Source: Psychroflexus tropicus DSM 15496
GTDB lineage: Bacteria > Bacteroidota > Bacteroidia > Flavobacteriales > Flavobacteriaceae
Direction of reading: 5' to 3'
NCBI RefSeq assembly: GCF_000378765.1
Contig: NZ_KB905343.1
Coordinates: 913,218-977,217 of the forward strand
Length of the DNA stretch: 64,000 bases
The position numbers and the translations under genes are program-made. Position 1 is the stretch's first letter, and each line of letters opens with the position of its first letter. Positions 16,532 to 24,318 of the stretch are shown one piece after another. The notes below the pieces were generated by a model that was given only the letters and a program-made list of their open reading frames with translations, was not told the origin of the DNA and did no database searches.

Positions 16532-18487
16532 TTACTTGATGATTAATTTTTTGGTCACCACATTAGAGTTATGTCTTATTCTGATTAAATAAACCCCGGA
16601 ATTTAAATTAAATCCTAATATTTCACTTGCATTGGAAACAATTTCTTCATGTACTTTCTTCCCTGTCATGGAATAAATTTGAACAGTAGCCTTTAATTCA
16701 ATTCCTTTAAAATGTATTCCATCTGTAGCAGGATTAGGATAAAACTCAATCGTCTTTATAGTTTTATCTGAAAGAGATAAGGATTGATTCCATACTTGTC
16801 CTTGCTTATCTCCCCAAATATAATCTACAAGCTCAGGATAGTCAATGAAAGGATTCCTATTATTCTGCCAGGCATAAACTATATTATTCCTATTCATTTC
16901 ATAATCATCTACAGGATCTTCTTCATGCCACTGTAATAGTGTTTGTAGATCTCCAAGTTGACCTGTGATATCAGGAAACCCATCAGCAACAGATAGACCA
17001 TTAAACCGTATGGCTAGATAAAATACTGCTCTTGCCACATCACCTTTAAAGCTACCTTGGGTCCCTGTTGGTCCAATATATTCGCCAAAATGTTGATTAC
17101 CTCTCGAGCTATTTTCATTGGCATCTGTAGCTCTTAGCCCATGAGCATCTGAGTTGGCATGCCTTAAGGAATCTGCATTGGTATTCCACCATTCATTAAT
17201 TCCAGTGGCTATTTCATCCTCTTCTATACTAAAAAATCCTCCTCTGGAACGTGGAAAAACATGTTCTCTATTCCAAAACCCTGTTCCAGATGAACCCAGC
17301 TGATATAAATATTTAGGTCTAGATTCTTCTCTATAGGCCAACCAAACTTCATTACTATTACTCGGACTTTGGTCTGCAGATTCCAAGATAGCAATAATGT
17401 CTGCATACGGGTGAATTTTCACCACACCTTCTTCTGCAATAATATCCTGTATAGCTTGTCTGAGTTCCTGGTCTGAGTTACCATTTAAGGAACCAAAATA
17501 ATTGGAAGGACCTGTAGGGTCTACGAATTCGAAAGTTGGATTGGTTGGAGTTCCCCATGCTGCTGTAGTAAAATCATTATCCACAACGATAATCTGAATT
17601 GCATTGGCATTTAAAATATAAGGATCACCAAGGACCTCAACCTGAAGATTGATAAATTCATCACCCTCATCGATCTCATCATCTGTAATACTGATGTCGA
17701 CTGAACCAGATGTAGAGCCTATCGGTAAACTTAATGAGGTTGGCCCACTAAAGTCTTGAGCATTAAAGCTACCGTTATCTAAACTAAAGTTGATTGTAAT
17801 GGCTTCATTGAGAGGTTCTGAGATAGAAAATTCTATTGTAAAACTATCACCTTCATCAATCAGCGTCTGACTTGGGGTAATATCGATAAAAACAGGGGTG
17901 ATTCCAGATCCATCATTAAGTTCTCGAGGAGTAGGATCGCCAACGAACCAACTTCCATCCGTATTTCTTTGAATAGACTCGGTATCTTTATTCCCATTTT
18001 CATTTTCGTCTATTTGTTCGGTTTGAGCGAGAAGGTCTAGTAGATTCTGGTCGGTTGAATCGCCTGTACCGTAGACTAAGGCATCAACTAAATTGTCTAT
18101 AGTGGCTAAGGTTCCTTCAGGAAAATCGAATTCTGTGCCTCGATAAACCGCCACAGCATCGGCTCCGTTTTGAATAGTGTTTTGAGGTAAACTAAAATTA
18201 GGACTTGGAACAAGGTCTGGCCCACCTAAAACAAATAAACCATTGAAATCTGTTGTAAATCCATCTAAATTTAGGGCAAAATAGCTAGAATCTCCACCCG
18301 AAGAAGACCCATTAAATAGAACTAAAACATATCCATCTAATGAAGTGTTTGGAACCATCGTTCTCAGTTCTATAAATTCTCGAGTATCTACTCCATCCGT
18401 ATCAGCATCTAATTCATTTATAATTACATCTTGTGAGAAAATAAATTGACTTGAAATAAGAAAAGCCAATAAAATAATTTTGTTCAT
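16532..18487 (-). CDS. Secreted modular endonuclease I with type IX sorting domain
   Basis: 651 residues in clear modules: signal peptide (1-18, FIFSQ); a lamin-tail-like domain (about 20-190, VIINELDADTDGVDTREFIEL); a Calx-beta repeat (about 195-310, with SITDDEIDEGDEFINLQVEV); an endonuclease I (NucM/EndA) catalytic domain (about 330-560) with the His motif WNREHVFPRSRGG and SDAHGLRATDANENSSRGN; and a C-terminal Por/T9SS sorting domain (about 580-651, FYPNPATDG...GVYLIRI...KLIIK). It is exported by Sec, then type IX, and acts as an extracellular nuclease for DNA nutrition or biofilm turnover. It stands alone between two terminators. Confidence 0.93.
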   Translation of the reverse strand: MNKIILLAFLISSQFIFSQDVIINELDADTDGVDTREFIELRTMVPNTSLDGYVLVLFNGSSSGGDSSYFALNLDGFTTDFNGLFVLGGPDLVPSPNFSLPQNTIQNGADAVAVYRGTEFDFPEGTLATIDNLVDALVYGTGDSTDQNLLDLLAQTEQIDENENGNKDTESIQRNTDGSWFVGDPTPRELNDGSGITPVFIDITPSQTLIDEGDSFTIEFSISEPLNEAITINFSLDNGSFNAQDFSGPTSLSLPIGSTSGSVDISITDDEIDEGDEFINLQVEVLGDPYILNANAIQIIVVDNDFTTAAWGTPTNPTFEFVDPTGPSNYFGSLNGNSDQELRQAIQDIIAEEGVVKIHPYADIIAILESADQSPSNSNEVWLAYREESRPKYLYQLGSSGTGFWNREHVFPRSRGGFFSIEEDEIATGINEWWNTNADSLRHANSDAHGLRATDANENSSRGNQHFGEYIGPTGTQGSFKGDVARAVFYLAIRFNGLSVADGFPDITGQLGDLQTLLQWHEEDPVDDYEMNRNNIVYAWQNNRNPFIDYPELVDYIWGDKQGQVWNQSLSLSDKTIKTIEFYPNPATDGIHFKGIELKATVQIYSMTGKKVHEEIVSNASEILGFNLNSGVYLIRIRHNSNVVTKKLIIK

Positions 18488-18561
18488 ATTTCTAGAATTT
18501 CGACAAATTTAAAACATAAAAATAGGTTCTATTGATATTAAGGTTATTATATGATTAATAA

Positions 18562-18591
18562 AAAAGCCTTGTATCTAAATACAAGGCTTTT
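18562..18591. terminator. Intrinsic terminator of ettA (bidirectional in form)
   Basis: A perfect 13-base-pair stem (AAAAGCCTTGTAT with its complement) and a 4-base loop, with T runs on both strands. It lies 22 bases past the ettA stop and before the endonuclease start, both on the minus strand, so it should end ettA transcription. Confidence 0.88.
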
Positions 18592-18613
18592 ACATGACAA
18601 CTCTTCTACTGAT

Positions 18614-20305
18614 TTATCTTACCAGTTTTTTATACTTAATTCGTTTAGGCATCGTATCACCACCTAAGCGCTTCTTCTTGTTTTCTTCGTAGTCGCTAAA
18701 GCTTCCCTCGAAGAAATAGACTTCGGAGTTACCTTCAAAAGCAAGAATGTGAGTACAAATTCTATCCAGGAACCATCTGTCGTGAGAAATCACCACGGCA
18801 CAACCTGCAAAGTTCTCTAAACCTTCCTCAAGAGCTCGAAGAGTATTGACATCGAGATCATTGGTAGGCTCATCGAGAAGCAACACATTTCCTTCTTCTT
18901 TCAAAGTCATGGCTAAATGCAGTCGGTTACGCTCTCCACCAGATAATTTCTCTACTTTCTTATTTTGTTCGCTTCCGTTGAAGTTAAATCGACTTAAGTA
19001 GGCTCTGGAGTTCACTTTTTTTCCTCCCATCATGACTAAATCCTGTCCATCACTAAAGTTTTCCCAGATCGACTTATCAGGATCAATATTGGAGTGAGCT
19101 TGATCTACGTAAGCAATCTTAGCCGTTTCTCCTACTACAAATTCACCTTTATCGGGCTCAATTTCGCCCATAATCATTTTGAAAATCGTGGTTTTACCAG
19201 CACCATTAGGACCAATTACACCTACAATACCAGCTTGAGGTAGATTGAAATTAAGGTTTTCATATAAAAGTTTTTGATCAAAGGCCTTACTAACTCCTTT
19301 TGCGTCAATGACGTTGGTACCTAAGCGAGGTCCGTTAGGAATATAAATTTCAAGTTTTTCATCAAGTTTATCCTGATCCTGACTCATCAATTTATCATAG
19401 TTATTCAATCTCGCCTTTTGTTTAGACTGGCGTCCTTTTGGAGCCATCTTCACCCATTCCAGCTCGCGTTCTAAAGTTTTCTGACGTTTACTGGCTTGTT
19501 TTTGTTCCTGAGCCATCCGTTTGGATTTTTGATCCAGCCATGACGAATAGTTTCCTTTCCAAGGGATACCTTCTCCTCTATCCAATTCTAAAATCCAACC
19601 CGCTACATTATCCAAAAAGTACCTATCGTGAGTGACGGCGATGACGGTTCCTTTGTATTGCTGTAAATGATGCTCCAACCAATGTACAGATTCTGCATCA
19701 AGATGGTTAGTAGGCTCATCCAGTAGAAGAACATCTGGCTCTTGTAGCAGTAGTCTACATAAAGCTACCCTTCTTTTTTCACCTCCAGATAGATTTTCTA
19801 TTTTTTGGTCTGATGGAGGCGTTCTAAGCGCGTCCATCGCCACATCAAGCTTATTGTCGAGTTCCCAGGCATTGGTGGCATCTATTTTGTCCTGAAGCAC
19901 AGCCTGACGATCCATAAGTTTTTGCATCTTATCGGCATCCTCATAGACTTCAGGTAAACCAAAATCATCATTGATTTTATTGTATTCATCAAGAATGGCT
20001 ACCACATCAGAAACCCCTTCTTTCACCACATCCAAAACTGTTTTTTCTGGATCTAATTCGGGTTCCTGTTCTAAATACCCCACTGAATAATCCTGAGAAA
20101 ATACTACATCACCCTGATAGTTTTTTTCCTGTCCGGCAATAATTTTCATCAGGGTAGATTTACCCGATCCATTCAAACCTAGAATACCAATCTTAGCACC
20201 GTAAAAGAAACTGAGGTATATATTCTTTAGTACAGGCTTATCTTCGCCTGGATATGTTTTGGATACTCCCGACATGGAAAATATCACTTTCTTATCATCT
20301 GCCAT
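18614..20305 (-). CDS. ettA: Energy-dependent translational throttle protein (ABC-F)
   Basis: 563 residues with two ABC ATPase domains and no membrane segments. Domain 1 has the Walker A GLNGSGKST (about 42-50) and LSGGEKRRVALCRLL / LLLDEPTNHLD (about 170-202); domain 2 has GPNGAGKTT (about 360-368) and LSGGERNRLHLAM / LLLDEPTNDLD (about 458-490). The EttA-type arm is in domain 1 and the linker between them is Arg/Lys/Gln-rich (KRMAQEQKQASKRQK). In the ribosomal E site EttA gates elongation according to ADP/ATP. The CAL67264-type gene is just upstream, an arrangement conserved in flavobacteria. Confidence 0.95.
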   Translation of the reverse strand: MADDKKVIFSMSGVSKTYPGEDKPVLKNIYLSFFYGAKIGILGLNGSGKSTLMKIIAGQEKNYQGDVVFSQDYSVGYLEQEPELDPEKTVLDVVKEGVSDVVAILDEYNKINDDFGLPEVYEDADKMQKLMDRQAVLQDKIDATNAWELDNKLDVAMDALRTPPSDQKIENLSGGEKRRVALCRLLLQEPDVLLLDEPTNHLDAESVHWLEHHLQQYKGTVIAVTHDRYFLDNVAGWILELDRGEGIPWKGNYSSWLDQKSKRMAQEQKQASKRQKTLERELEWVKMAPKGRQSKQKARLNNYDKLMSQDQDKLDEKLEIYIPNGPRLGTNVIDAKGVSKAFDQKLLYENLNFNLPQAGIVGVIGPNGAGKTTIFKMIMGEIEPDKGEFVVGETAKIAYVDQAHSNIDPDKSIWENFSDGQDLVMMGGKKVNSRAYLSRFNFNGSEQNKKVEKLSGGERNRLHLAMTLKEEGNVLLLDEPTNDLDVNTLRALEEGLENFAGCAVVISHDRWFLDRICTHILAFEGNSEVYFFEGSFSDYEENKKKRLGGDTMPKRIKYKKLVR

Positions 20306-20323
20306 TTATTTTTATTTTGTTGA

Positions 20324-20500
20324 TTAAACTCTTCCTTTTAACGCATTGAATACCCAGGCGATTGCAAAAAAACCAACTCCTACAGCCGCAAAGCCCCATC
20401 CTGCTATTTCATTATACCTAAAGGCTCCTAAAGCAATCAATCCTAATCCAACAATCACCATGATAAAGGTAGCCCAAGCTAAAACTGTATTTTTGTTCAT
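20324..20500 (-). CDS. CAL67264-type small membrane protein, 58 residues
   Basis: Reading the minus strand from the ATG at 20500 gives MNKNTVLAWATFIMVIVGLG at the N-terminus, then LIALGAFRYNE, a second hydrophobic stretch GWGFAAVGVGFFAIAWVF and the basic end NALKGRV, stop at 20324. This is two transmembrane helices joined by a short charged turn. It matches a small flavobacterial family I know as CAL67264, usually found beside ettA; the spacing here is 18 bases. Role unknown. Confidence 0.85.
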   Translation of the reverse strand: MNKNTVLAWATFIMVIVGLGLIALGAFRYNEIAGWGFAAVGVGFFAIAWVFNALKGRV

Positions 20501-20586
20501 CAATTCATGTTTTTATGAATTGGCTAAAATACGAAAACCTTTTAACTCCATTCAAATAAACAAGTTGTGAACTTTAGTTGTAATTT

Positions 20587-21273
20587 TTAGTTCTTATTCA
20601 AATCTGAGATAGCTTCATGTAATGCTCGACCAATGCTTTGCTTTTCTTTTTCATCACAAAGCTGTTTCTGATTGATTTCAAGCTCGATACCAAGATAGTT
20701 TGAAGGAAAAATTTTCCTTAATGAAGTCGTAAATCCATCTGATTTCCCTAAATAAGGGTAGTTTAATCTTATTCTATAACCTACTAACCTTAACTTAAGT
20801 TCAGCCTGAAGCTGTTTTGCGAAGTCACGTTCTTTAGGTCGATGGGGGTCGTATAAAATGCCGATTTCTGCTTGCCTTTCAACTGAACTTAGAACTGGGG
20901 TAAAACTATGGATAGACACGTGAAGAACAACATGTTTTCCTTCTATGGTTTTATTTATGTGTTGTTGAATATGATTCCGGTATCTTTGGTAATATTCAAA
21001 AATTAACCTCTGCTTCATATCTTCATCGAAAGCCTTAGAAACATTAGAAAACAACTGAGAATGATGAAGAGATCTATTGACTTCAATCAAAAGTCGACTC
21101 CAGGGATAATGAGTATTGAAAAAGGAAAGATCTTTGAGAACTTCGTAGACATCAAATGCACCAATATCATATCCCTCATGTGTATTTAGTCTATCTTTTT
21201 CTTTTTTAAACCAGCTGATAAATTCAAGAGGCAAAGCATTGCTGGCATGCTCACATGTTAAAAATAGTTTCAA
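20587..21273 (-). CDS. N-formylglutamate amidohydrolase homologue
   Basis: 228 residues of the HutG2/FGase fold. Visible zinc-site and substrate motifs: TCEHASNALP (6-15), EVNRSLHHSQLF (about 64-75), HVSIHSFTPVL (about 119-129, metal His) and YLGIELEINQKQL (about 194-206). The family removes formyl or other acyl groups from glutamate-like compounds. No other histidine-degradation gene is nearby. Instead the start overlaps the end of the GCS2-type ligase by 4 bases (ATGA), so it is the third gene of a coupled ligase block and may hydrolyse or edit the product. Confidence 0.88.
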   Translation of the reverse strand: MKLFLTCEHASNALPLEFISWFKKEKDRLNTHEGYDIGAFDVYEVLKDLSFFNTHYPWSRLLIEVNRSLHHSQLFSNVSKAFDEDMKQRLIFEYYQRYRNHIQQHINKTIEGKHVVLHVSIHSFTPVLSSVERQAEIGILYDPHRPKERDFAKQLQAELKLRLVGYRIRLNYPYLGKSDGFTTSLRKIFPSNYLGIELEINQKQLCDEKEKQSIGRALHEAISDLNKN

Positions 21274-22493
21274 GGGAGGAAAACTTTATTTTGAGCAAGA
21301 CAATTCCCGAGTTGAAAATATACCTGACGTATATGCTCTTCAGAACAATCTGCCCCCAGAGCTTTTATAATACGAGTAGATAAACTTCCATGCTCTAAAA
21401 TAGATTGAATAGCTAGCTGATGCCTTGATTCCATTCTATGAGCTACTTTGGAATACAGATGGCTCCATAACTCCTGGCAAGATATAGACTTTGCTTTCAA
21501 ACCGAATAATTTTAAAAAATTAGAATTATCAATCATGGCCAATTCAGCATCATTAATCACAGGTTTCAAAAGGTCAAAAAGATCGTCTTCATGCCAAGAC
21601 TTAAGTTCCTCTAGAGTCGAAAAATCTTCAGCTGTCAAAGATTTTAATACCTCAACTATTAAACTAGCGATAGCAAGATCTGCCAGTGGACTCTCCTGAA
21701 GGTCTAAAACCCTTATTTCAATGGCATTTCTATCGAATCTTGCTATTGCTCCTCTTGAGTTTAGAAAGTGATGCTCAAGAATATGTTCCTGATCATAAGG
21801 AGCTATAGCCGCATTTATAGGATCAAAAATTAGGCTTTGATAGGATGAAAAATTGAATACCTGTTCAGGGATTACTTTACCGGTCATTTCCGGAATTTCT
21901 TTTTGGTTGGTTAGGTATAACTTCATCCTGTTGTCTTTAATCCCTGTATATTTTCCTTCCAGAATGGGTGAACTTGCACTTAAAGCAGGTAATATTGGAA
22001 GTAGAATTCTAATAGCTGCATGTAGTTTTTCGAATTCTATATCATCATAAAACGGCAGATTAATATGCATACTTTGCACATTGGACCAACCATGACCAGA
22101 GCAATCAAAGATGCGATTATATAAGGCATAAACTTCACTGTAAGAATGTTTCCATAATTTCATTTCTAAAGTTGGGTTCATCAAAGGGTGCGCTGCCGTT
22201 GGCCAGAGTTCCAGCTTTTTTTCTTTCAATAAGCCGTTAATTTCAAGAATGTTTTCATGAAATTTAAGGTCTAGCTTTGAGAGATCCTTTGCCGGTCCAT
22301 TGGTTTTTAATTCAATCACATGAGCAGCAAGTTCGTTACTCCATTCAACAGAACCATTGTCTACATCGGAAACGACTTCTCCAGTTTTGAATTCCATAAG
22401 CATATCAACAGAGGGCTGAATTTTACCTGTGTCAGAATTTACCAGTATATATTCTAACTCAATCCCAAAGACCTCAAATAGATGATATTTCAT
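21270..22493 (-). CDS. GCS2-type carboxylate-amine ligase (YbdK/EgtA-like)
   Basis: 407 residues of the glutamate-cysteine ligase family 2 (COG2170). Landmarks: FGIELEYILV (9-18, metal and substrate Glu), DNGSVEWSNELAAHVIELKT (about 45-64), SMHINLPF (about 144-151), ALSASSPILEGKYTG (about 170-184) and RFDRNAIEIRVLDLQE (about 257-272). These ligases join an amine to a gamma- or alpha-carboxylate using ATP. It overlaps both neighbours by 4 bases. Since the organism carries bshA, glutathione synthesis is unlikely, and the true substrates are unknown. Confidence 0.9.
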   Translation of the reverse strand: MKYHLFEVFGIELEYILVNSDTGKIQPSVDMLMEFKTGEVVSDVDNGSVEWSNELAAHVIELKTNGPAKDLSKLDLKFHENILEINGLLKEKKLELWPTAAHPLMNPTLEMKLWKHSYSEVYALYNRIFDCSGHGWSNVQSMHINLPFYDDIEFEKLHAAIRILLPILPALSASSPILEGKYTGIKDNRMKLYLTNQKEIPEMTGKVIPEQVFNFSSYQSLIFDPINAAIAPYDQEHILEHHFLNSRGAIARFDRNAIEIRVLDLQESPLADLAIASLIVEVLKSLTAEDFSTLEELKSWHEDDLFDLLKPVINDAELAMIDNSNFLKLFGLKAKSISCQELWSHLYSKVAHRMESRHQLAIQSILEHGSLSTRIIKALGADCSEEHIRQVYFQLGNCLAQNKVFLP

Positions 22494-23950
22494 GAGTCTT
22501 GTTTTGAATTTAAACGTGATTTCAAAGCCGAAAGAATGGCGGTATAGACTTCATCACCATAGTAACCGTCTTCTACTCCCGCATCAATATTAGGATTATC
22601 ATTTATTTCAATAACTAAAGCTTTACCATTAACCTCCTTCACATCTATTCCATATAAACCTTTGCCCATTATTTTTGCTGATTTTAATGCTGCTTTCATG
22701 ATGTGTCCAGGAACTTTCTCGATGGGGAAACAATCTGCACTGCCATCCTGATCATCCTTCTTGTCTGCAGACCAATTATAAATTTGCCAATGCCCTTTTG
22801 CCATAAAATACCGACATGCATAAAATGGCTTATGATCCAGAATTCCTATCCTCCAATCATATTCAGAAAAGGTGTATTCCTGAGCGATTATTAAATCAGA
22901 AGTTTTAAACATCTCAGACGTCAATATTTCAAATTCTTCTTTAGTGTTAGCCTTCTTAACCCCAAAAGAAAAAGTAGAGTCCGGAGATTTCAAAACACAA
23001 GGTAAACCCGTAAAGCTTAATACTTCTTTTTTATTATCCTTATGAACAATAAAAGTTTTTGGGGTCGGTATATTATTTTTTTGCAAAGCTTCAGCCATGA
23101 ATACTTTATTGCAACATTTAAGTATCGCATCCGGATAATCAATAATAGCCAAGCCATCTTGGACAGCTTTTCGCGCAAAAGCGTAAGCTTCATTATTTAC
23201 CTCAGTACTCTGTCTTATAAACAAAGCATCAAATGAACTTAACCTATACAAATCCTTAGGTGAAATAATTTCAACGTAAAAATTCATTTTTTCGGCCAAT
23301 TCAACGAATTTCCTTAAGGCTTTAGGGTTACTAGGAGAAGCAGGATCATTATCCTGAACTAAAATGGCCAGGTCGTATTCTGCTTTGCTCAATTTAGGTG
23401 TGTCGTAGCGTTTTTTTGAAAAATACTGAGAAGCGAAGCCGTGCATGCTGTCTAGATGTTCCTTAGGTATTTCTGACGCGGATATAGCTTTAATAGTTTT
23501 TATATTCCACTTGGTGGTGTACTTAAATACAATTCTTAAAAATGGGATTTGAAAATGTCTAAAGATTAAACTACTCAATTCTTTATATTTCTGAGCTACA
23601 TTTTGCCCAAAATAAATGCTTAGTGTAAACTCCTGGGACTTAATGTTTTTTAGACTCTTTTGAATCTCATCCTCAAATTCTTCAGAAACAATTTTGACGA
23701 GTTTCTTTTCCCCCAGGTCTACCAAATTACTAATGGTTGGAATAGCATTATGTCCCCTGGCCTTTGCAAGTAGAGACACATAATAGCCTTTGGACTGGTA
23801 AGAGTATTGATCGCTTAGATTAAAGACCCTGGCAGACTTCAAGTAAGCGTATTCGGGTTTGGTTAAATAATCTTGAGATGAAATTATGGTGGTATGATCC
23901 ACCATGATTGGCCATTTATCGGGTTGGCTCACCACTATAAGTTTGTGCAT
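22490..23950 (-). CDS. RimK-family ATP-grasp ligase with RLAN N-terminal domain
   Basis: 486 residues from ATG 23950 (MHKLIVVSQPDKWPI), the start matching the family; a TTG at 23974 would add eight residues and overlaps the promoter box. Residues about 30-190 are the RLAN domain (ARVFNLSDQYSYQSKGYYVSLLAKA, split at 41-65). Residues about 275-480 are a RimK-like ATP-grasp with NKVFMAEAL, LPCVLKSPDSTFSFGV, QEYTFSEYDWRIGIL and the metal site VIEINDNPNID (446-456). ATP-grasp enzymes of this type add amino acids to carboxylates. It heads the block with GCS2 and amidohydrolase; the target is unknown. Confidence 0.9.
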   Translation of the reverse strand: MHKLIVVSQPDKWPIMVDHTTIISSQDYLTKPEYAYLKSARVFNLSDQYSYQSKGYYVSLLAKARGHNAIPTISNLVDLGEKKLVKIVSEEFEDEIQKSLKNIKSQEFTLSIYFGQNVAQKYKELSSLIFRHFQIPFLRIVFKYTTKWNIKTIKAISASEIPKEHLDSMHGFASQYFSKKRYDTPKLSKAEYDLAILVQDNDPASPSNPKALRKFVELAEKMNFYVEIISPKDLYRLSSFDALFIRQSTEVNNEAYAFARKAVQDGLAIIDYPDAILKCCNKVFMAEALQKNNIPTPKTFIVHKDNKKEVLSFTGLPCVLKSPDSTFSFGVKKANTKEEFEILTSEMFKTSDLIIAQEYTFSEYDWRIGILDHKPFYACRYFMAKGHWQIYNWSADKKDDQDGSADCFPIEKVPGHIMKAALKSAKIMGKGLYGIDVKEVNGKALVIEINDNPNIDAGVEDGYYGDEVYTAILSALKSRLNSKQDS

Positions 23951-23971
23951 GTAAGACTTGAAATAATCAAT

Positions 23972-23979
23972 CAAAAATA
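23972..23979 (-). promoter_or_regulatory. -7 box (TATTTTTG) before the RimK-like gene
   Basis: The complement of 23972-23979 reads TATTTTTG, matching TAnnTTTG, about 21 bases before the chosen ATG at 23950. No clear TTTG sits at the -33 spacing. It suggests the ligase block can be transcribed apart from the phosphorelay genes upstream. Confidence 0.5.
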
Positions 23980-24015
23980 CATTAAAATTCAGATGCTTGT
24001 TGTAATGGAAAAAAA

Positions 24016-24306
24016 TTAATTTGCCTGGTGTTCAAGGTATTCTTTGATCTTTTCATTTACTTTCAACCAAAATGTATAGAGCTCTTGTAGTCGATCTATA
24101 TTAGCTTTAGATGGATGTTCCCTAAGTAATGATTCTAGTTGTTTTGGATCTAGAGTAGAATGAGCATTAACCTGAGCAAATCGAGACGATAATTTATGGA
24201 TAATCTCTGCCAATAGATCTGTGTCGTTATTTTTTAAAGCGATGAAATATTGATCTAACTCTTTTTCGTTTTCCTCTACTAGGGTACTTACGAGATCTTT
24301 AAGCAT
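24016..24306 (-). CDS. Histidine phosphotransfer (Hpt) domain protein
   Basis: A 96-residue, mostly helical protein with the Hpt-like motif EIIHKLSSRFAQVNA; H37 is the candidate phospho-histidine. The glycine of the classical HxLKGSS is replaced, so the match is by pattern, helical content and setting: it follows the hybrid kinase gene by 12 bases. It would carry phosphate from the kinase receiver to a second receiver, either the small regulator or the divergent NtrC-type regulator. Confidence 0.75.
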   Translation of the reverse strand: MLKDLVSTLVEENEKELDQYFIALKNNDTDLLAEIIHKLSSRFAQVNAHSTLDPKQLESLLREHPSKANIDRLQELYTFWLKVNEKIKEYLEHQAN

Positions 24307-24318
24307 TTCCTCATCGTC

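Noticed and set aside
20346-20570. Plus-strand open frame of 74 codons
   Set aside because: It is antisense to the 58-residue membrane protein gene, which has the better coding pattern and known context.
20587-21273. Histidine degradation (hut) assignment for the amidohydrolase
   Set aside because: No other hut gene is near and the gene is coupled to ligases.
21270-22493. Glutathione synthesis by the GCS2-type ligase and ATP-grasp pair
   Set aside because: The ATP-grasp protein is RimK/RLAN-type rather than glutathione synthetase, and bshA points to bacillithiol as the main thiol.
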